Below, piece after piece: positions 1-8,202 of a DNA stretch of 13,161 nt. The position numbers and the translations under genes were made by a program. This stretch comes from Candidatus Zhuqueibacterota bacterium (GTDB lineage: Bacteria; Zhuqueibacterota; Zhuqueibacteria; Residuimicrobiales; Krinioviventaceae): NCBI GenBank assembly GCA_003854995.1, contig RQOI01000023.1, positions 1-13,161 of the forward strand. Direction: 5' to 3'. Below the pieces are notes generated by a model. It did not search any database and had not been told where the DNA came from. It saw only the letters and a list, made by a program, of their open reading frames with translations. Numbering within the stretch: the first letter of the stretch is position 1; every line of letters starts with the position of its first letter.

Positions 1-246
1 CGCCTGCGCCTCCCTGGCATTCCTGAATGAGATCGGCTGGCCATCCAGATAGAGCTGTCCCTCGTAATCTTGATAGATGCCGGACAAAATATTCATCAAA
101 GTCGATTTGCCGGCGCCATTTTCTCCGACGATGGCATTCACACAGCCGCTGTAAATGTCGATAGCGACCGAATCCAAGGCCGTAATGCCGGGAAACTTTT
201 TCGTGATGCCTGTTGCTTTGAGGACTGCATTGCTGTGCGGAAGCAT
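1..246 (-). CDS. Sugar ABC transporter ATP-binding protein, RbsA/XylG type (N-terminal part; runs off the window)
   Basis: The first 82 codons of a carbohydrate ABC transporter ATPase can be read from ATG at 246 down to base 1, where the window cuts it. The translation begins MLPHSNAVLKATGITKKFPG and contains the Walker A motif GENGAGKST at about residues 42-50, followed by LMNILSGIY, which is typical of the first domain of the two-domain RbsA/MglA/XylG family. Those proteins are about 500 residues long and power ribose-type sugar importers from the cytoplasmic face. The start is supported by AAGG seven bases upstream. The TAG stop of the DUF2291 gene directly abuts this ATG, so the two are almost certainly translationally coupled. 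It is a paralogue of the complete ATPase at 8203-9699. The substrate cannot be read from an ATPase; the binding protein at 3389-4330 in the same operon is its likely partner. Confidence 0.93.
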   Translation of the reverse strand, partial: MLPHSNAVLKATGITKKFPGITALDSVAIDIYSGCVNAIVGENGAGKSTLMNILSGIYQDYEGQLYLDGQPISFRNAREAQA

Positions 247-876
247 CTACTCGCCTTTTAATTCAAGACTGACAGGTACAACTCGTAACGGATGAATATC
301 CGGTGTCTCTTCATTTACCGTCGTTGCGCCCACAAAATGAACAGAGTCTCCTCTTTTAACCGTCTTGAGGACAGGGGGGAGGATCTCCTCGCTGACAATC
401 TTGTTGATCGCAACGGAAATCGTGTTGAATTCCATGGTGCTGGGGAAATCACTCACATTTACGATGCCGGCGCCATCTCGAATTTCATTGCCGAAAAGAA
501 AAGCGGTCGCGAGCGCAATGTTCGCTGCATTGGGCGCCGGCTGAAGGCTGATTAAAAGTGCATCGTCCGTAATATCCATGATCACACCTGCACCCTTGAC
601 AAGATAGGAATGACTGCGGGACAAGCCGAGCGTCCGACCATATCGTTCAACCGCTGTTTTCATATCCGTGGCAAAATAGTGCAGCAATTCCGACGCATCA
701 ACCGCTCTATAGAGCTCACCCTGCAATTCCTCCCAGAAACTGGCAGCGTACTGTGCCGGTTCGAAATCGACCGAGCGCTGGTTTTGGCGATCATGCAGGG
801 ATTGAAAATAGATCGAATTGGCCAGCACAAAGACGACAATCAGGGCAAAAGCAATTTTTTTCGCTATTCTGCACAT
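247..876 (-). CDS. DUF2291 family protein, membrane-anchored accessory of a sugar ABC operon
   Basis: This 209-residue protein has one hydrophobic segment at about residues 8-24 (IAFALIVVFVLANSIYF) after a basic MCRIAKK start, then a soluble region expected in the periplasm. The central pattern (GAGVIMDI, FGNEIRDGAGIVNVSDF, then MEFNTISVAINKIV and GDSVHFVGA) matches what I recall of DUF2291, a family annotated as predicted periplasmic lipoproteins and usually found among RbsB/RbsA/RbsC-type genes. Here no lipobox cysteine follows the hydrophobic segment, so an uncleaved anchor is more likely than lipidation. Function is unknown. An in-frame ATG at 918 would overlap the glycosidase gene by 32 bases and put a polar stretch before the membrane segment; I prefer ATG 876, which begins 10 bases after the glycosidase stop. 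Neither has a strong Shine-Dalgarno sequence. Its stop abuts the ATPase start. Confidence 0.75.
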   Translation of the reverse strand: MCRIAKKIAFALIVVFVLANSIYFQSLHDRQNQRSVDFEPAQYAASFWEELQGELYRAVDASELLHYFATDMKTAVERYGRTLGLSRSHSYLVKGAGVIMDITDDALLISLQPAPNAANIALATAFLFGNEIRDGAGIVNVSDFPSTMEFNTISVAINKIVSEEILPPVLKTVKRGDSVHFVGATTVNEETPDIHPLRVVPVSLELKGE

Positions 877-886
877 TTGTCCGCGG

Positions 887-3337
887 CTAAAAAAAGCGGC
901 CGTGCAATTGGCTGTCATTTTTATTCATGGCGATCTGGTATTTAAATCGGGCTTCCTCTTCGGTGATAAATCGGCTATAAAGGGCGACATTGTATAGCGT
1001 GCCATGCCACTCGCGATCGCCCGTGAGCTCATTGCCGATGATGAATTGTGCCTTGCCTTGCCAGGGACTGAAATCACCCTGTATGTCCTGGATGTGCTTT
1101 TGCAGGACGCCGTTTTTATAGACAAACAGGTTGCCATCGCAATAGGAGACGATGATGTGCGTGCGGGCATTCTTTTCGATGGCGCAGAGCGTCACCTGCG
1201 GATCGAGCGCGTTTTCGCCTGTCATGGGTGTGCGCAATCGAAAAATGAGATTTTCTTTCTCCTGGCCGAGAGTAAAATTTCGGGCATTCGTGCCACTGGA
1301 AAATGTGATGAGGCGAGCCGGGCCGCCCTGTTCCAGATTGTCGGTCCTGAGCATGGCTTCGATGCCAAGCTGATGGGTTTTCCTGCATTCATACAGCAGT
1401 TCGGTGACTGCTGCGGATGATACATTGCCGCCAGTGAGCTTTAAAGCGCCATCAGATGCGAACGTTGCGCGTCCTTCCAGAACCAACGCCGCCGGCTTGT
1501 TGATTTGACTCAGGTCGCCCACTTTTTGCCCCTGCTTCCAGTAAAAAATGAGATTATCGCGATTGCCCGGCCAGTTTATATCAGCATCAAAATTTTCTGG
1601 AGCCTTTGGAAGCGCATTGATGATGAGAAAAGATTCAGCAGAGAGTCCATTTGCATCCGTGCCAGTGAGCTTTATGACGTGTTGACCGATATCTGTGAAA
1701 ATGAAGGAGGTGTTCGCTTCATTGGAGAGCGTGCCATTCATCCTCCATACATAGGTGCTCGCAGTGCCCGAAGCGGTCAGATGAACAGTGAGAGGGACAC
1801 TGCCATGGAGCACATCCGCTTTTGCCGAGACGCTGGGGAGTCGAGGTTCGTGTTCTTTGTAAGGTGTGAGTCGGTAAACTCGATCTGCAAATAGCGATGC
1901 GATCGCCGCAGCGCCGGGAGCCGCTGAACCGATGGGAGAGACGGTCATCTCCCATGGATCAATCATTTCAATCCGGTAATCTCGATCTCCCGCCAGCGCG
2001 AGAGATACGGTTTCAGGCTTTACAAAATAGATCATGTAGAATTCTCCGGATTTTCCGAGGACATAGAGCCCCTGGTCATTTCCGAGCGGATCGAGAGCTT
2101 CAAAGAGCGGCGCTTGCGTCAAGATCGTGCGAAAAAAAGCGATTCGTGCCGGACTGCTGCCTCGCAGCACGCCTCCCTTGGACCACCACAACTTGTCCTC
2201 AGGATCCTGATATGTTTCACCGTGCCCGACATAGCAGCCACCCATCGCACCGAGCCAGAAACGTGCAGTCATTTCTTGCGGCGACAGGTCACCCCATCCC
2301 TGCGGAATATTGCCTTCGTATTGGCATTCGTCATAGATGACCGGTTTTTTATACTGTTCTCGAAAATGAACGCCGGCAGCCATGTCAGATGATTGCGCAC
2401 TGACATGCGTGACCCATGATTTGCTATGATCGTAAAAAGTGCGACAGTTGTGAATGCTGCGCATGTGGTTATAGGGATCCTCCTGTACGATGATGCTGAA
2501 AAAACGATCCCAATCAGCCATTGATTTCGACATTAAATCGTATTCATTGGCGATCGACCACCAGACGTTGCGAAAGGCGGATAAGCGCGCCGTGACGTAG
2601 CGGAGATAGCGCGCGTCGCTTTCTCTGTCCATGGACGCAAAGCCCCAGCGATCATAGGGGTGAAAGAGGATGATATCCGCCTCGATGCCAAGGCGCTGCA
2701 GGTCACGCACGCGCCCCTCAAAATGACGCCAAAACGCAGGATTGAAGCGGGTGAAATCCCAATTCGTCAACGGCTCGCCCGCAAATGGATAGTAGAGCGG
2801 TTCATTTTCGTTATAGGCATACGATTTGGGAAACAGGCACATGCGCACCTTATTAAAGGGTGAATTGACCAGCGTCGCAAGCGTCTGTTCTTCCATCTCA
2901 TCACCCTGATGCGTCCAGGCGTAGCACGTCGTGCCGATTTGCAGAAAAGGTGCACCATCAGCATAGCGAAGATAATAGGTGTTGTGAACATGCACCGGTC
3001 CATGGTTGTTGGCAGATGGGGGGGTGCAGATAAATTTTCCCTTTTTCCGGGACAGCATTTTAATGTTGCTTTGCGTGATATATCGCCATTTTCCTTCCTC
3101 GTCCGGCATGAAGCGAATTTTATAAACGCCATCGCCGTCATAAAAACCATCGACAGCGTAAGCACGATCCCCAATTATAAATGTGGCGCTCAACTCGACG
3201 TCAGTGAAGGGATTGCCGGCGATCGGGCCATGCAAGCTGAGCTCAAAGACATCCCATTTTTCCACCTGTATCGGCGTTGCATGGATGGCCTGAGAAAGGA
3301 AAGTGAACAAGATCGCATTGATGAAAAACTTGCTCAT
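887..3337 (-). CDS. Secreted glycoside hydrolase-like protein: DUF5060, TIM-barrel (DUF4038/DUF5605 type), PKD and LamG domains
   Basis: This is an 816-residue exported enzyme, probably a glycosidase. Residues 1-20 form a signal peptide ending in SQAIHA. Residues of about 25-105 resemble DUF5060, a beta-sandwich common at the front of such enzymes. About 115-430 is a (beta/alpha)8 barrel of the DUF4038/DUF5605 kind: WWSIANEYD carries a candidate acid/base Glu265, KKPVIYDECQYEGN a candidate nucleophile Glu337, and the barrel ends with HGETY, LWWSKGG and SPARIAFFR. About 500-575 looks like a PKD domain and 610-800 like a LamG/concanavalin-type domain (FVYKNG, FIIGNE, GTLYNVALYSR), both probably for carbohydrate or surface binding. 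An in-frame start eight codons earlier was rejected because AAGGA lies seven bases before ATG 3337 and the signal peptide begins there. The gene sits between a sugar-binding protein and DUF2291, so its product probably feeds that importer. The substrate is unknown; relatives include apiosidases, but that is only a hint. Confidence 0.85.
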   Translation of the reverse strand: MSKFFINAILFTFLSQAIHATPIQVEKWDVFELSLHGPIAGNPFTDVELSATFIIGDRAYAVDGFYDGDGVYKIRFMPDEEGKWRYITQSNIKMLSRKKGKFICTPPSANNHGPVHVHNTYYLRYADGAPFLQIGTTCYAWTHQGDEMEEQTLATLVNSPFNKVRMCLFPKSYAYNENEPLYYPFAGEPLTNWDFTRFNPAFWRHFEGRVRDLQRLGIEADIILFHPYDRWGFASMDRESDARYLRYVTARLSAFRNVWWSIANEYDLMSKSMADWDRFFSIIVQEDPYNHMRSIHNCRTFYDHSKSWVTHVSAQSSDMAAGVHFREQYKKPVIYDECQYEGNIPQGWGDLSPQEMTARFWLGAMGGCYVGHGETYQDPEDKLWWSKGGVLRGSSPARIAFFRTILTQAPLFEALDPLGNDQGLYVLGKSGEFYMIYFVKPETVSLALAGDRDYRIEMIDPWEMTVSPIGSAAPGAAAIASLFADRVYRLTPYKEHEPRLPSVSAKADVLHGSVPLTVHLTASGTASTYVWRMNGTLSNEANTSFIFTDIGQHVIKLTGTDANGLSAESFLIINALPKAPENFDADINWPGNRDNLIFYWKQGQKVGDLSQINKPAALVLEGRATFASDGALKLTGGNVSSAAVTELLYECRKTHQLGIEAMLRTDNLEQGGPARLITFSSGTNARNFTLGQEKENLIFRLRTPMTGENALDPQVTLCAIEKNARTHIIVSYCDGNLFVYKNGVLQKHIQDIQGDFSPWQGKAQFIIGNELTGDREWHGTLYNVALYSRFITEEEARFKYQIAMNKNDSQLHGRFF

Positions 3338-3388
3338 GTTCGAATCCTTCAGAATGATCAATGGTAGAAAGCCGGCTCGCGGCGGCAG

Positions 3389-4330
3389 TCACTCAATTTT
3401 GCCATAAGCCGTATATTTGTCAATATTTTCCTGCGTGACCAGTTCAACCGCAATCGGAATCTTGCGCTCAAAGTCACGCTTTCCCTTGAGAAATTCATCC
3501 GCGTACTCGGCAGCTTTGTGCGCCATCATTGTGGGAAACTGCATGCCGGTCGCGACTATTTTGCCATCGCGAATGGCATCAATGACATCTTTGGCGCCAT
3601 CGAATCCGAAAACCATGATCTGTTTTTCCTTGCCGGCAGCGACTATAGCCTGATAAGCGCCCATGGCCATGGCGTCATTGCCGCAAAAAACAGCATTGAT
3701 AGCCGGGTGCGCTTGCAGGATAGAGTCCATCACCTCCATGGCTCTGTTGCGGTCAAAATCTGCACTCTGCTGCGCGACCATCACCAGATCAGGATAGTTA
3801 TCGACGACGCTGTGAAATCCTCTCGAGCGATTCCAGGTATTATTATCGCCGACAAGACCGAGCAGTTCGGCAAAAGTGCCCTTTTTCCCCAGCTTTTTGA
3901 CAAAATACTGTCCGAGCGCGACGCAGCCTGAATAGTTGTCCGAAAGAATCTGCGTGACTGCGGCGTCTTTTGAGTTGAGTTCCCGGTCCATGCAAAAAGT
4001 GGGAATGCCGGCTTTTTTTGCCCTTTCCACGTTCACAATCGAGCCATCAGCATCCGTCGGATTGAAGAGAATGGCTTTGTATCTGGCGGCGATGATATTT
4101 TCAAAGTGGTCTGCCTCTTTGGCGTTATTGTTTTGCGAATCGTAAATGATCGCCTCATAGCCGAGCTCTTCCGTTCGTTGCTTCGCAGCATCACCCAGGA
4201 CGATGAACCAGGGATTGTTCATTGTCGAGATGACGACCGCGATTTTGCCGGGATCGCTTGATTTTGTATTGACGCAGCCGACAAAAAACGCAGCCATTAC
4301 ATAAACGAATGCCAAAACTGATTTCTGCAT
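3389..4330 (-). CDS. Sugar ABC transporter substrate-binding lipoprotein (RbsB-like)
   Basis: This 313-residue periplasmic-binding-protein type 1 captures a sugar for import. The N-terminus MQKSVLAFVYVMAAFFVGC is a lipoprotein signal with Cys19 as the lipidated residue. The mature part shows the family's features: IAVVISTMNNPWF at the first strand, ILFNPTDADG, AKKAGIPTFCMDRE, a sugar-contact-like NNTWNRSRGF loop, then AVFCGNDAMAMGA and VFGFDGAKDVIDAI. A longer in-frame start at 4435 was rejected because it would place 35 polar residues before the signal peptide, overlap the promoter, and lack a ribosome site; ATG 4330 has GAGGAG seven bases upstream. It is the first gene of the downstream operon and is followed after 51 bases by the glycosidase. 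Sugar identity is not readable from the sequence. Ribose-type specificity is only the family default. Confidence 0.92.
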   Translation of the reverse strand: MQKSVLAFVYVMAAFFVGCVNTKSSDPGKIAVVISTMNNPWFIVLGDAAKQRTEELGYEAIIYDSQNNNAKEADHFENIIAARYKAILFNPTDADGSIVNVERAKKAGIPTFCMDRELNSKDAAVTQILSDNYSGCVALGQYFVKKLGKKGTFAELLGLVGDNNTWNRSRGFHSVVDNYPDLVMVAQQSADFDRNRAMEVMDSILQAHPAINAVFCGNDAMAMGAYQAIVAAGKEKQIMVFGFDGAKDVIDAIRDGKIVATGMQFPTMMAHKAAEYADEFLKGKRDFERKIPIAVELVTQENIDKYTAYGKIE

Positions 4331-4387
4331 GCAGCCGCTCCTCTTCCTTGCAGGTGTCATCAACGTATAGTGGGCATCATGATCTCT

Positions 4388-4416
4388 ATTATAGCAGAAG
4401 ATTCGCAAAGTTTCAA
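4388..4416 (-). promoter_or_regulatory. Sigma70-type promoter of the second sugar operon
   Basis: On the minus strand TTGAAA (4411-4416) is separated by 17 bases from a perfect TATAAT (4388-4393). Transcription would start near 4381, leaving about 50 untranslated bases before ATG 4330. It lies in the 111-base gap after the rapA stop, just where an operon boundary is expected. The short palindrome GTTGAGCAAC at 4427-4436 just upstream of the -35 box could be an operator but is too short to claim. Confidence 0.65.
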
Positions 4417-4441
4417 GATAAAAATGGTTGAGCAACTCCTT

Positions 4442-7198
4442 TCATCCTTTCACGATAAAGCGGACGGCATCCAGTCGCAGACGGGCTCTATTCATAGCGG
4501 CGAGCACCGCTGCCGTCTCTGCCCGCAAGGAATCAATTTCGCGCTGCGAAATATTTGCGTTGATTTGTCCCAGCGACTGTAACCTGTCGATTTCTGCATT
4601 CAGCAGGGCGCTTGCCGCGGCATGGTTTTTTTTCTGTTCAGATGCGGCCAATTTTTTTGCGCTTTGCAGGGAAGCGTCCATCATTTGCGGCAGAACCGTG
4701 CGTTTGATCTTGGGATTGTGTAAAAGGTCGGCATTCGGAGCATTCTTGAGGTTTTTATTCAGCGCGGTCATGCTCAGCGCGGCAGTCAGATCAGAACCGT
4801 GGTGATTGACGAGCACGCGTATGGGCGTCGCCGGAAAAAAACGTTCGATGTGCAGTCGCATCGGCGCGAGGCATTCCACGATATAGATCGCTTCGAGCAG
4901 CAATTCCTGATCAGCGCTCTCCCAGTTCGCAAAGACGGCATTGCCTTTTTCCGAGGCCAGCAACAGATCTATGGCGCCCAGCGCGGTCGGATGATCCGGC
5001 GTCAGAAATTCAATCTCTTCGCGCGATAAGGCAGTGCGACGATCAAAAGTGAAGGAGACGCTCTCTTTCCGGAAGGACGGAAACGGAAAATCGGCGTGCG
5101 TGTGGTGATCGATGCTCATGAGATATATCTGCTCCGAGAGCCTCTCGATGGCGACGCCAAAATGATCGAACAGTTGCAGCATCAAATCTTGAAAGGCGGA
5201 ATCGGCGCCAAGAGCGCTGATCTCTTTTTGCAGCAAGGCCGCTTTTTGGCCGTCGAAGGAATTCAGCTCCAGCAGCCGGTCACGGCCTTTTTCCATCTGG
5301 GCGGTGAGGCGCTCGTGCCAGGCGCGCGTCGCCGCCACGAGCTGATTGAAAGACGCCTCATCTGTTCCGACTGCCGCCGATTGTAGAGCTGCGCCGAATT
5401 TCTCATTGAGCAAAAAAGCATTGCCGGCATTCCGCTCAAAAGCGTCGAAACCTTCGTGGTACCAGCGAGCCAACCTTTCCTGCGGCGAGCCGGCGGCATG
5501 CGGAACGTAGATATGGATGGTCTCTTTTTGCCCAATTCGATCCAATCTGCCGATGCGTTGTTCGAGCAGCTCCGGATCACGCGGCAGATCAAACAAGACC
5601 AAATGATGGGCAAACTGAAAGTTGCGGCCTTCGCTGCCGATTTCGGAGCAGATGAGCAGCTGCGCCCCGTCCTTTTCGGCAAACCAGGCCGCGCTGCGAT
5701 CGCGCTGCAGCAAGGTCATATTTTCATGAAAAAGCGCGGTCTTTGTCGTCAAGTGCTTTCGCAACGCCGCATCAATCGCCAGCGCTTTTGTCAAGGTGTG
5801 GCAGATGAGAAGGATCTTGCTCTTTTGCTTTTTGAGCACGCCGGCGAGCCACAGGATGCGCGGATCGTCCCTGTAATCATAGTGAATGAAGATGCCAGGG
5901 TCACAGTCCGCTTGAAACTCTCGTATAAGCGGCTGCCGATTTGCCCCGTTGAAGGTGATGAGATGCGCCTTTCTCTGCGGAAAGTCGGGGATCGCGGCGC
6001 GGGTGTTGCGAAAAATGACGCGCCCGACGCCATACCGATCGGCGATCTGGCGGATGATCTGCGCGCGATCCTCATCTGATAATTTGCCGGCGTCTGCAGA
6101 GGGTGCGATGTCGCGCAATAACACGCGCTCAGACTCCCGCAACGGCTTTGCGCGCAAAAGCTTTTTCACCAGGTTCGCGATCTTGCCATAGCCTTCCGCC
6201 TCTTGGCGAAATGCAGTGTAATCATAGTAGCGCGAAGGATCGAGGAGCTGCAAGCGGGCAAAATGGCCGCGCTGCCCCAGCTGCTCCGGCGTCGCAGTGA
6301 GCAACAGCAAGCCCGCAGTTTGCCCTGCCAACTGCTGGGTAAATCGATACTCTGGGCTCTCTTCGCGCAGGTGATGCGCTTCATCAATGATGATCATATC
6401 CCAACCGGATTGCAGCGCCTGCTGCAGCAGCGATTCTTTGCGGAGCAGATCCAGACTCATCAGCACGAGCTGATCATCCGCAAAGAGATTGGCCTGATCG
6501 TGTCGCGCGGCAATATAGTCCGGATCGATGAGGCGAAAGACGAGGTTGAAGCGGCGAAGACACTCGACAAACCATTGATAGAGCAGCGATTCAGGGACGA
6601 GAATGAGGACGCGCTCGATGCGGCGGCTGAGCAAGAGTCGATGGATGATGAGGATGGCCTCGATGGTTTTCCCCAAACCAATCTGATCGGAGAGCAGCAC
6701 GCGCGGGATCTGCCGCCCGGCCACTTCCGCCGCCACATAGAGCTGATGCGGGATGAGGCTGATGCGGCCGCCGATGAAACCAAATGCCGGAGAGAGTTGG
6801 TGCCTGGCACGCCACATGAGGGCATTGACGCGCAGATTGTAGGAGGAATTGGCGTCATAAAAGCCGCTGAGCAATCGATCGCGCGGCGAAGAGAAACTAA
6901 AGAGGTCGTCCAGCTCTTTTTCGGCAACGCGTCTCTCGCCGCAGCGATAGGTGAGAGCGCCGGCGTCCTGTTCCACCGCATCGACAATCAACTTGGCGCC
7001 GCTGCGCAGTTTGATGGTGTCACCGATTTTGAACTCGAGCCGTTGGAGAGGTGCTGTTGCGATGGCATACTGGCGCTCGACTTGCACAGCCGGGAAAGAG
7101 AGCCGGACCATCCGACTCGACACTTCGGTGATCAATCCGACACCGAGCTCAGGCTCCATGGCGCTGATCCAGCGCTGTCCAATGGCAAATATCTGCAT
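4442..7198 (-). CDS. rapA: RNA polymerase-associated ATPase RapA (HepA), SWI2/SNF2 family
   Basis: This 918-residue protein matches E. coli RapA (968 residues) along its whole length. RapA binds RNA polymerase and uses ATP to recycle stalled or post-termination complexes. The N-terminus MQIFAIGQRWISAMEPELG mirrors E. coli RapA and begins the paired Tudor-like region (to about residue 105). Helicase motifs follow: motif I DQIGLGKT (171-178), motif II DEAHH (272-276), motif III LLTATPEQL (299-307), CSEIGSEGRNFQF (517-529) and motif VI EQRIGRLDRIGQ (546-557). The C-terminal RapA domain ends WRLDALRLIV-like (RLRLDAVRFIVKG). Motif I has Gln where DEVGLGKT is usual. A GTG two codons earlier was rejected because the AAGG ribosome site overlaps it and suits ATG 7198. 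It starts 22 bases after the permease stop, so it is probably transcribed with the upstream sugar importer. Confidence 0.95.
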   Translation of the reverse strand: MQIFAIGQRWISAMEPELGVGLITEVSSRMVRLSFPAVQVERQYAIATAPLQRLEFKIGDTIKLRSGAKLIVDAVEQDAGALTYRCGERRVAEKELDDLFSFSSPRDRLLSGFYDANSSYNLRVNALMWRARHQLSPAFGFIGGRISLIPHQLYVAAEVAGRQIPRVLLSDQIGLGKTIEAILIIHRLLLSRRIERVLILVPESLLYQWFVECLRRFNLVFRLIDPDYIAARHDQANLFADDQLVLMSLDLLRKESLLQQALQSGWDMIIIDEAHHLREESPEYRFTQQLAGQTAGLLLLTATPEQLGQRGHFARLQLLDPSRYYDYTAFRQEAEGYGKIANLVKKLLRAKPLRESERVLLRDIAPSADAGKLSDEDRAQIIRQIADRYGVGRVIFRNTRAAIPDFPQRKAHLITFNGANRQPLIREFQADCDPGIFIHYDYRDDPRILWLAGVLKKQKSKILLICHTLTKALAIDAALRKHLTTKTALFHENMTLLQRDRSAAWFAEKDGAQLLICSEIGSEGRNFQFAHHLVLFDLPRDPELLEQRIGRLDRIGQKETIHIYVPHAAGSPQERLARWYHEGFDAFERNAGNAFLLNEKFGAALQSAAVGTDEASFNQLVAATRAWHERLTAQMEKGRDRLLELNSFDGQKAALLQKEISALGADSAFQDLMLQLFDHFGVAIERLSEQIYLMSIDHHTHADFPFPSFRKESVSFTFDRRTALSREEIEFLTPDHPTALGAIDLLLASEKGNAVFANWESADQELLLEAIYIVECLAPMRLHIERFFPATPIRVLVNHHGSDLTAALSMTALNKNLKNAPNADLLHNPKIKRTVLPQMMDASLQSAKKLAASEQKKNHAAASALLNAEIDRLQSLGQINANISQREIDSLRAETAAVLAAMNRARLRLDAVRFIVKG

Positions 7199-7220
7199 GT
7201 GCACCTTTTGTCCAAACTCA

Positions 7221-8183
7221 TTATTTATGCTTCAGCCGATCGATCGCCACTGCGCCGATGATGATGGAGCCGATGAGTATATTCTGCACATAGGTTGGAA
7301 TGCCGACCAGATTGCAGCCGTTGCGCAGAATGGCCATCATCAGGGCGCCCAGAATGGAGCCCAGGGCGCTCCCTTCGCCGCCGCTCAATGAACCGCCGCC
7401 GATGACGACCGCGGCAATGATATCGAGTTCGAGCCCGACAGCGGCTGTCGGATCACCGATTGTGAGATTGGCGAACTGCATCACGCCGGCGATGCCGGCA
7501 AAGGCGCCGCCCAGGGTGTAGACAAGGATGCGATGCAGACGGACCTCGATGCCGCACAGACGGGCGGCCTGCTCGTTTGAGCCGAGCACAAAGACATATC
7601 GACCAAAAACCGTATATTTGAGCACAAAAATGACGATCGCGGTCAATCCGATCATCAGCCAAACGCCCGGTGCAAAAATGAGCCACGCCGGCTCCGGATC
7701 AACATTCATCATCGTGTTCAGGCCTGTCACCGGCGCGACAACAGTCTGCTCGTTCGCCAGCCATTTCGCCACGCCGCGTGCGATTTGCATCATTCCCAGA
7801 GTCACAATGAAGGGGACAATTCCCCACAGGGCGGTGATGAGGCCGCTCAAGAATCCGATGAATGTGCTGACAAGAATCGCGACTAAAGCTGCGCCCCAGA
7901 CCAGTGTCGCGCTGTCAGCGCCGGTGAGAGTGAGCGTTTTTGCAATGAGGACGGTGACCAGCGCGATCAAAGAGCCGACACTTAGATCAATGCCGCCGCT
8001 GATGATGATAAAGGTCATTCCGAGCGCACCGATGCCGACGATGACGGTCTGCGTAATGATGGTCTTGAGATTGTAGCCGCTGACGAAGGAGGCGGGCGCC
8101 AGGGCGATAAAAATTGCGAACACAAATATCAAGCCTAAAAACGGGCCGAGGACATTGAGTTTGTCTTGCAGTCGCTTGATCAT
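7221..8183 (-). CDS. Sugar ABC transporter permease (RbsC-like)
   Basis: This 320-residue, strongly hydrophobic protein is the membrane channel of a ribose-type importer (BPD_transp_2 family). About eight to ten membrane segments can be seen, starting with FLGLIFVFAIFIAL at about 15-28. Family signatures include GGIDLSVGS (63-71), the periplasmic-side region PVTGLNTMM, and the cytoplasmic coupling region AAVVIGGGSLSGGEGSALG (257-275), which should dock on the ATPase. Start ATG 8183 was chosen over a codon 21 residues earlier because GGAGG lies nine bases upstream and because the longer version would overlap the end of the ATPase gene. The gap to the ATPase stop is 19 bases. With the preceding two genes it forms a complete binding protein-ATPase-permease set. 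Confidence 0.94.
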   Translation of the reverse strand: MIKRLQDKLNVLGPFLGLIFVFAIFIALAPASFVSGYNLKTIITQTVIVGIGALGMTFIIISGGIDLSVGSLIALVTVLIAKTLTLTGADSATLVWGAALVAILVSTFIGFLSGLITALWGIVPFIVTLGMMQIARGVAKWLANEQTVVAPVTGLNTMMNVDPEPAWLIFAPGVWLMIGLTAIVIFVLKYTVFGRYVFVLGSNEQAARLCGIEVRLHRILVYTLGGAFAGIAGVMQFANLTIGDPTAAVGLELDIIAAVVIGGGSLSGGEGSALGSILGALMMAILRNGCNLVGIPTYVQNILIGSIIIGAVAIDRLKHK

Positions 8184-8202
8184 GTCAGAACGCCTCCACA
8201 CA

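Noticed and set aside
4427..4436. Palindrome GTTGAGCAAC as a repressor operator
   Set aside because: Four-base arms are expected by chance, and no second copy was seen near the other promoter candidates.
6203..7261. Plus-strand open frame of 352 codons opposite rapA
   Set aside because: It is antisense to the strongly conserved RapA N-terminal and helicase region and has no recognisable domain. It is a shadow of the GC-rich coding strand.
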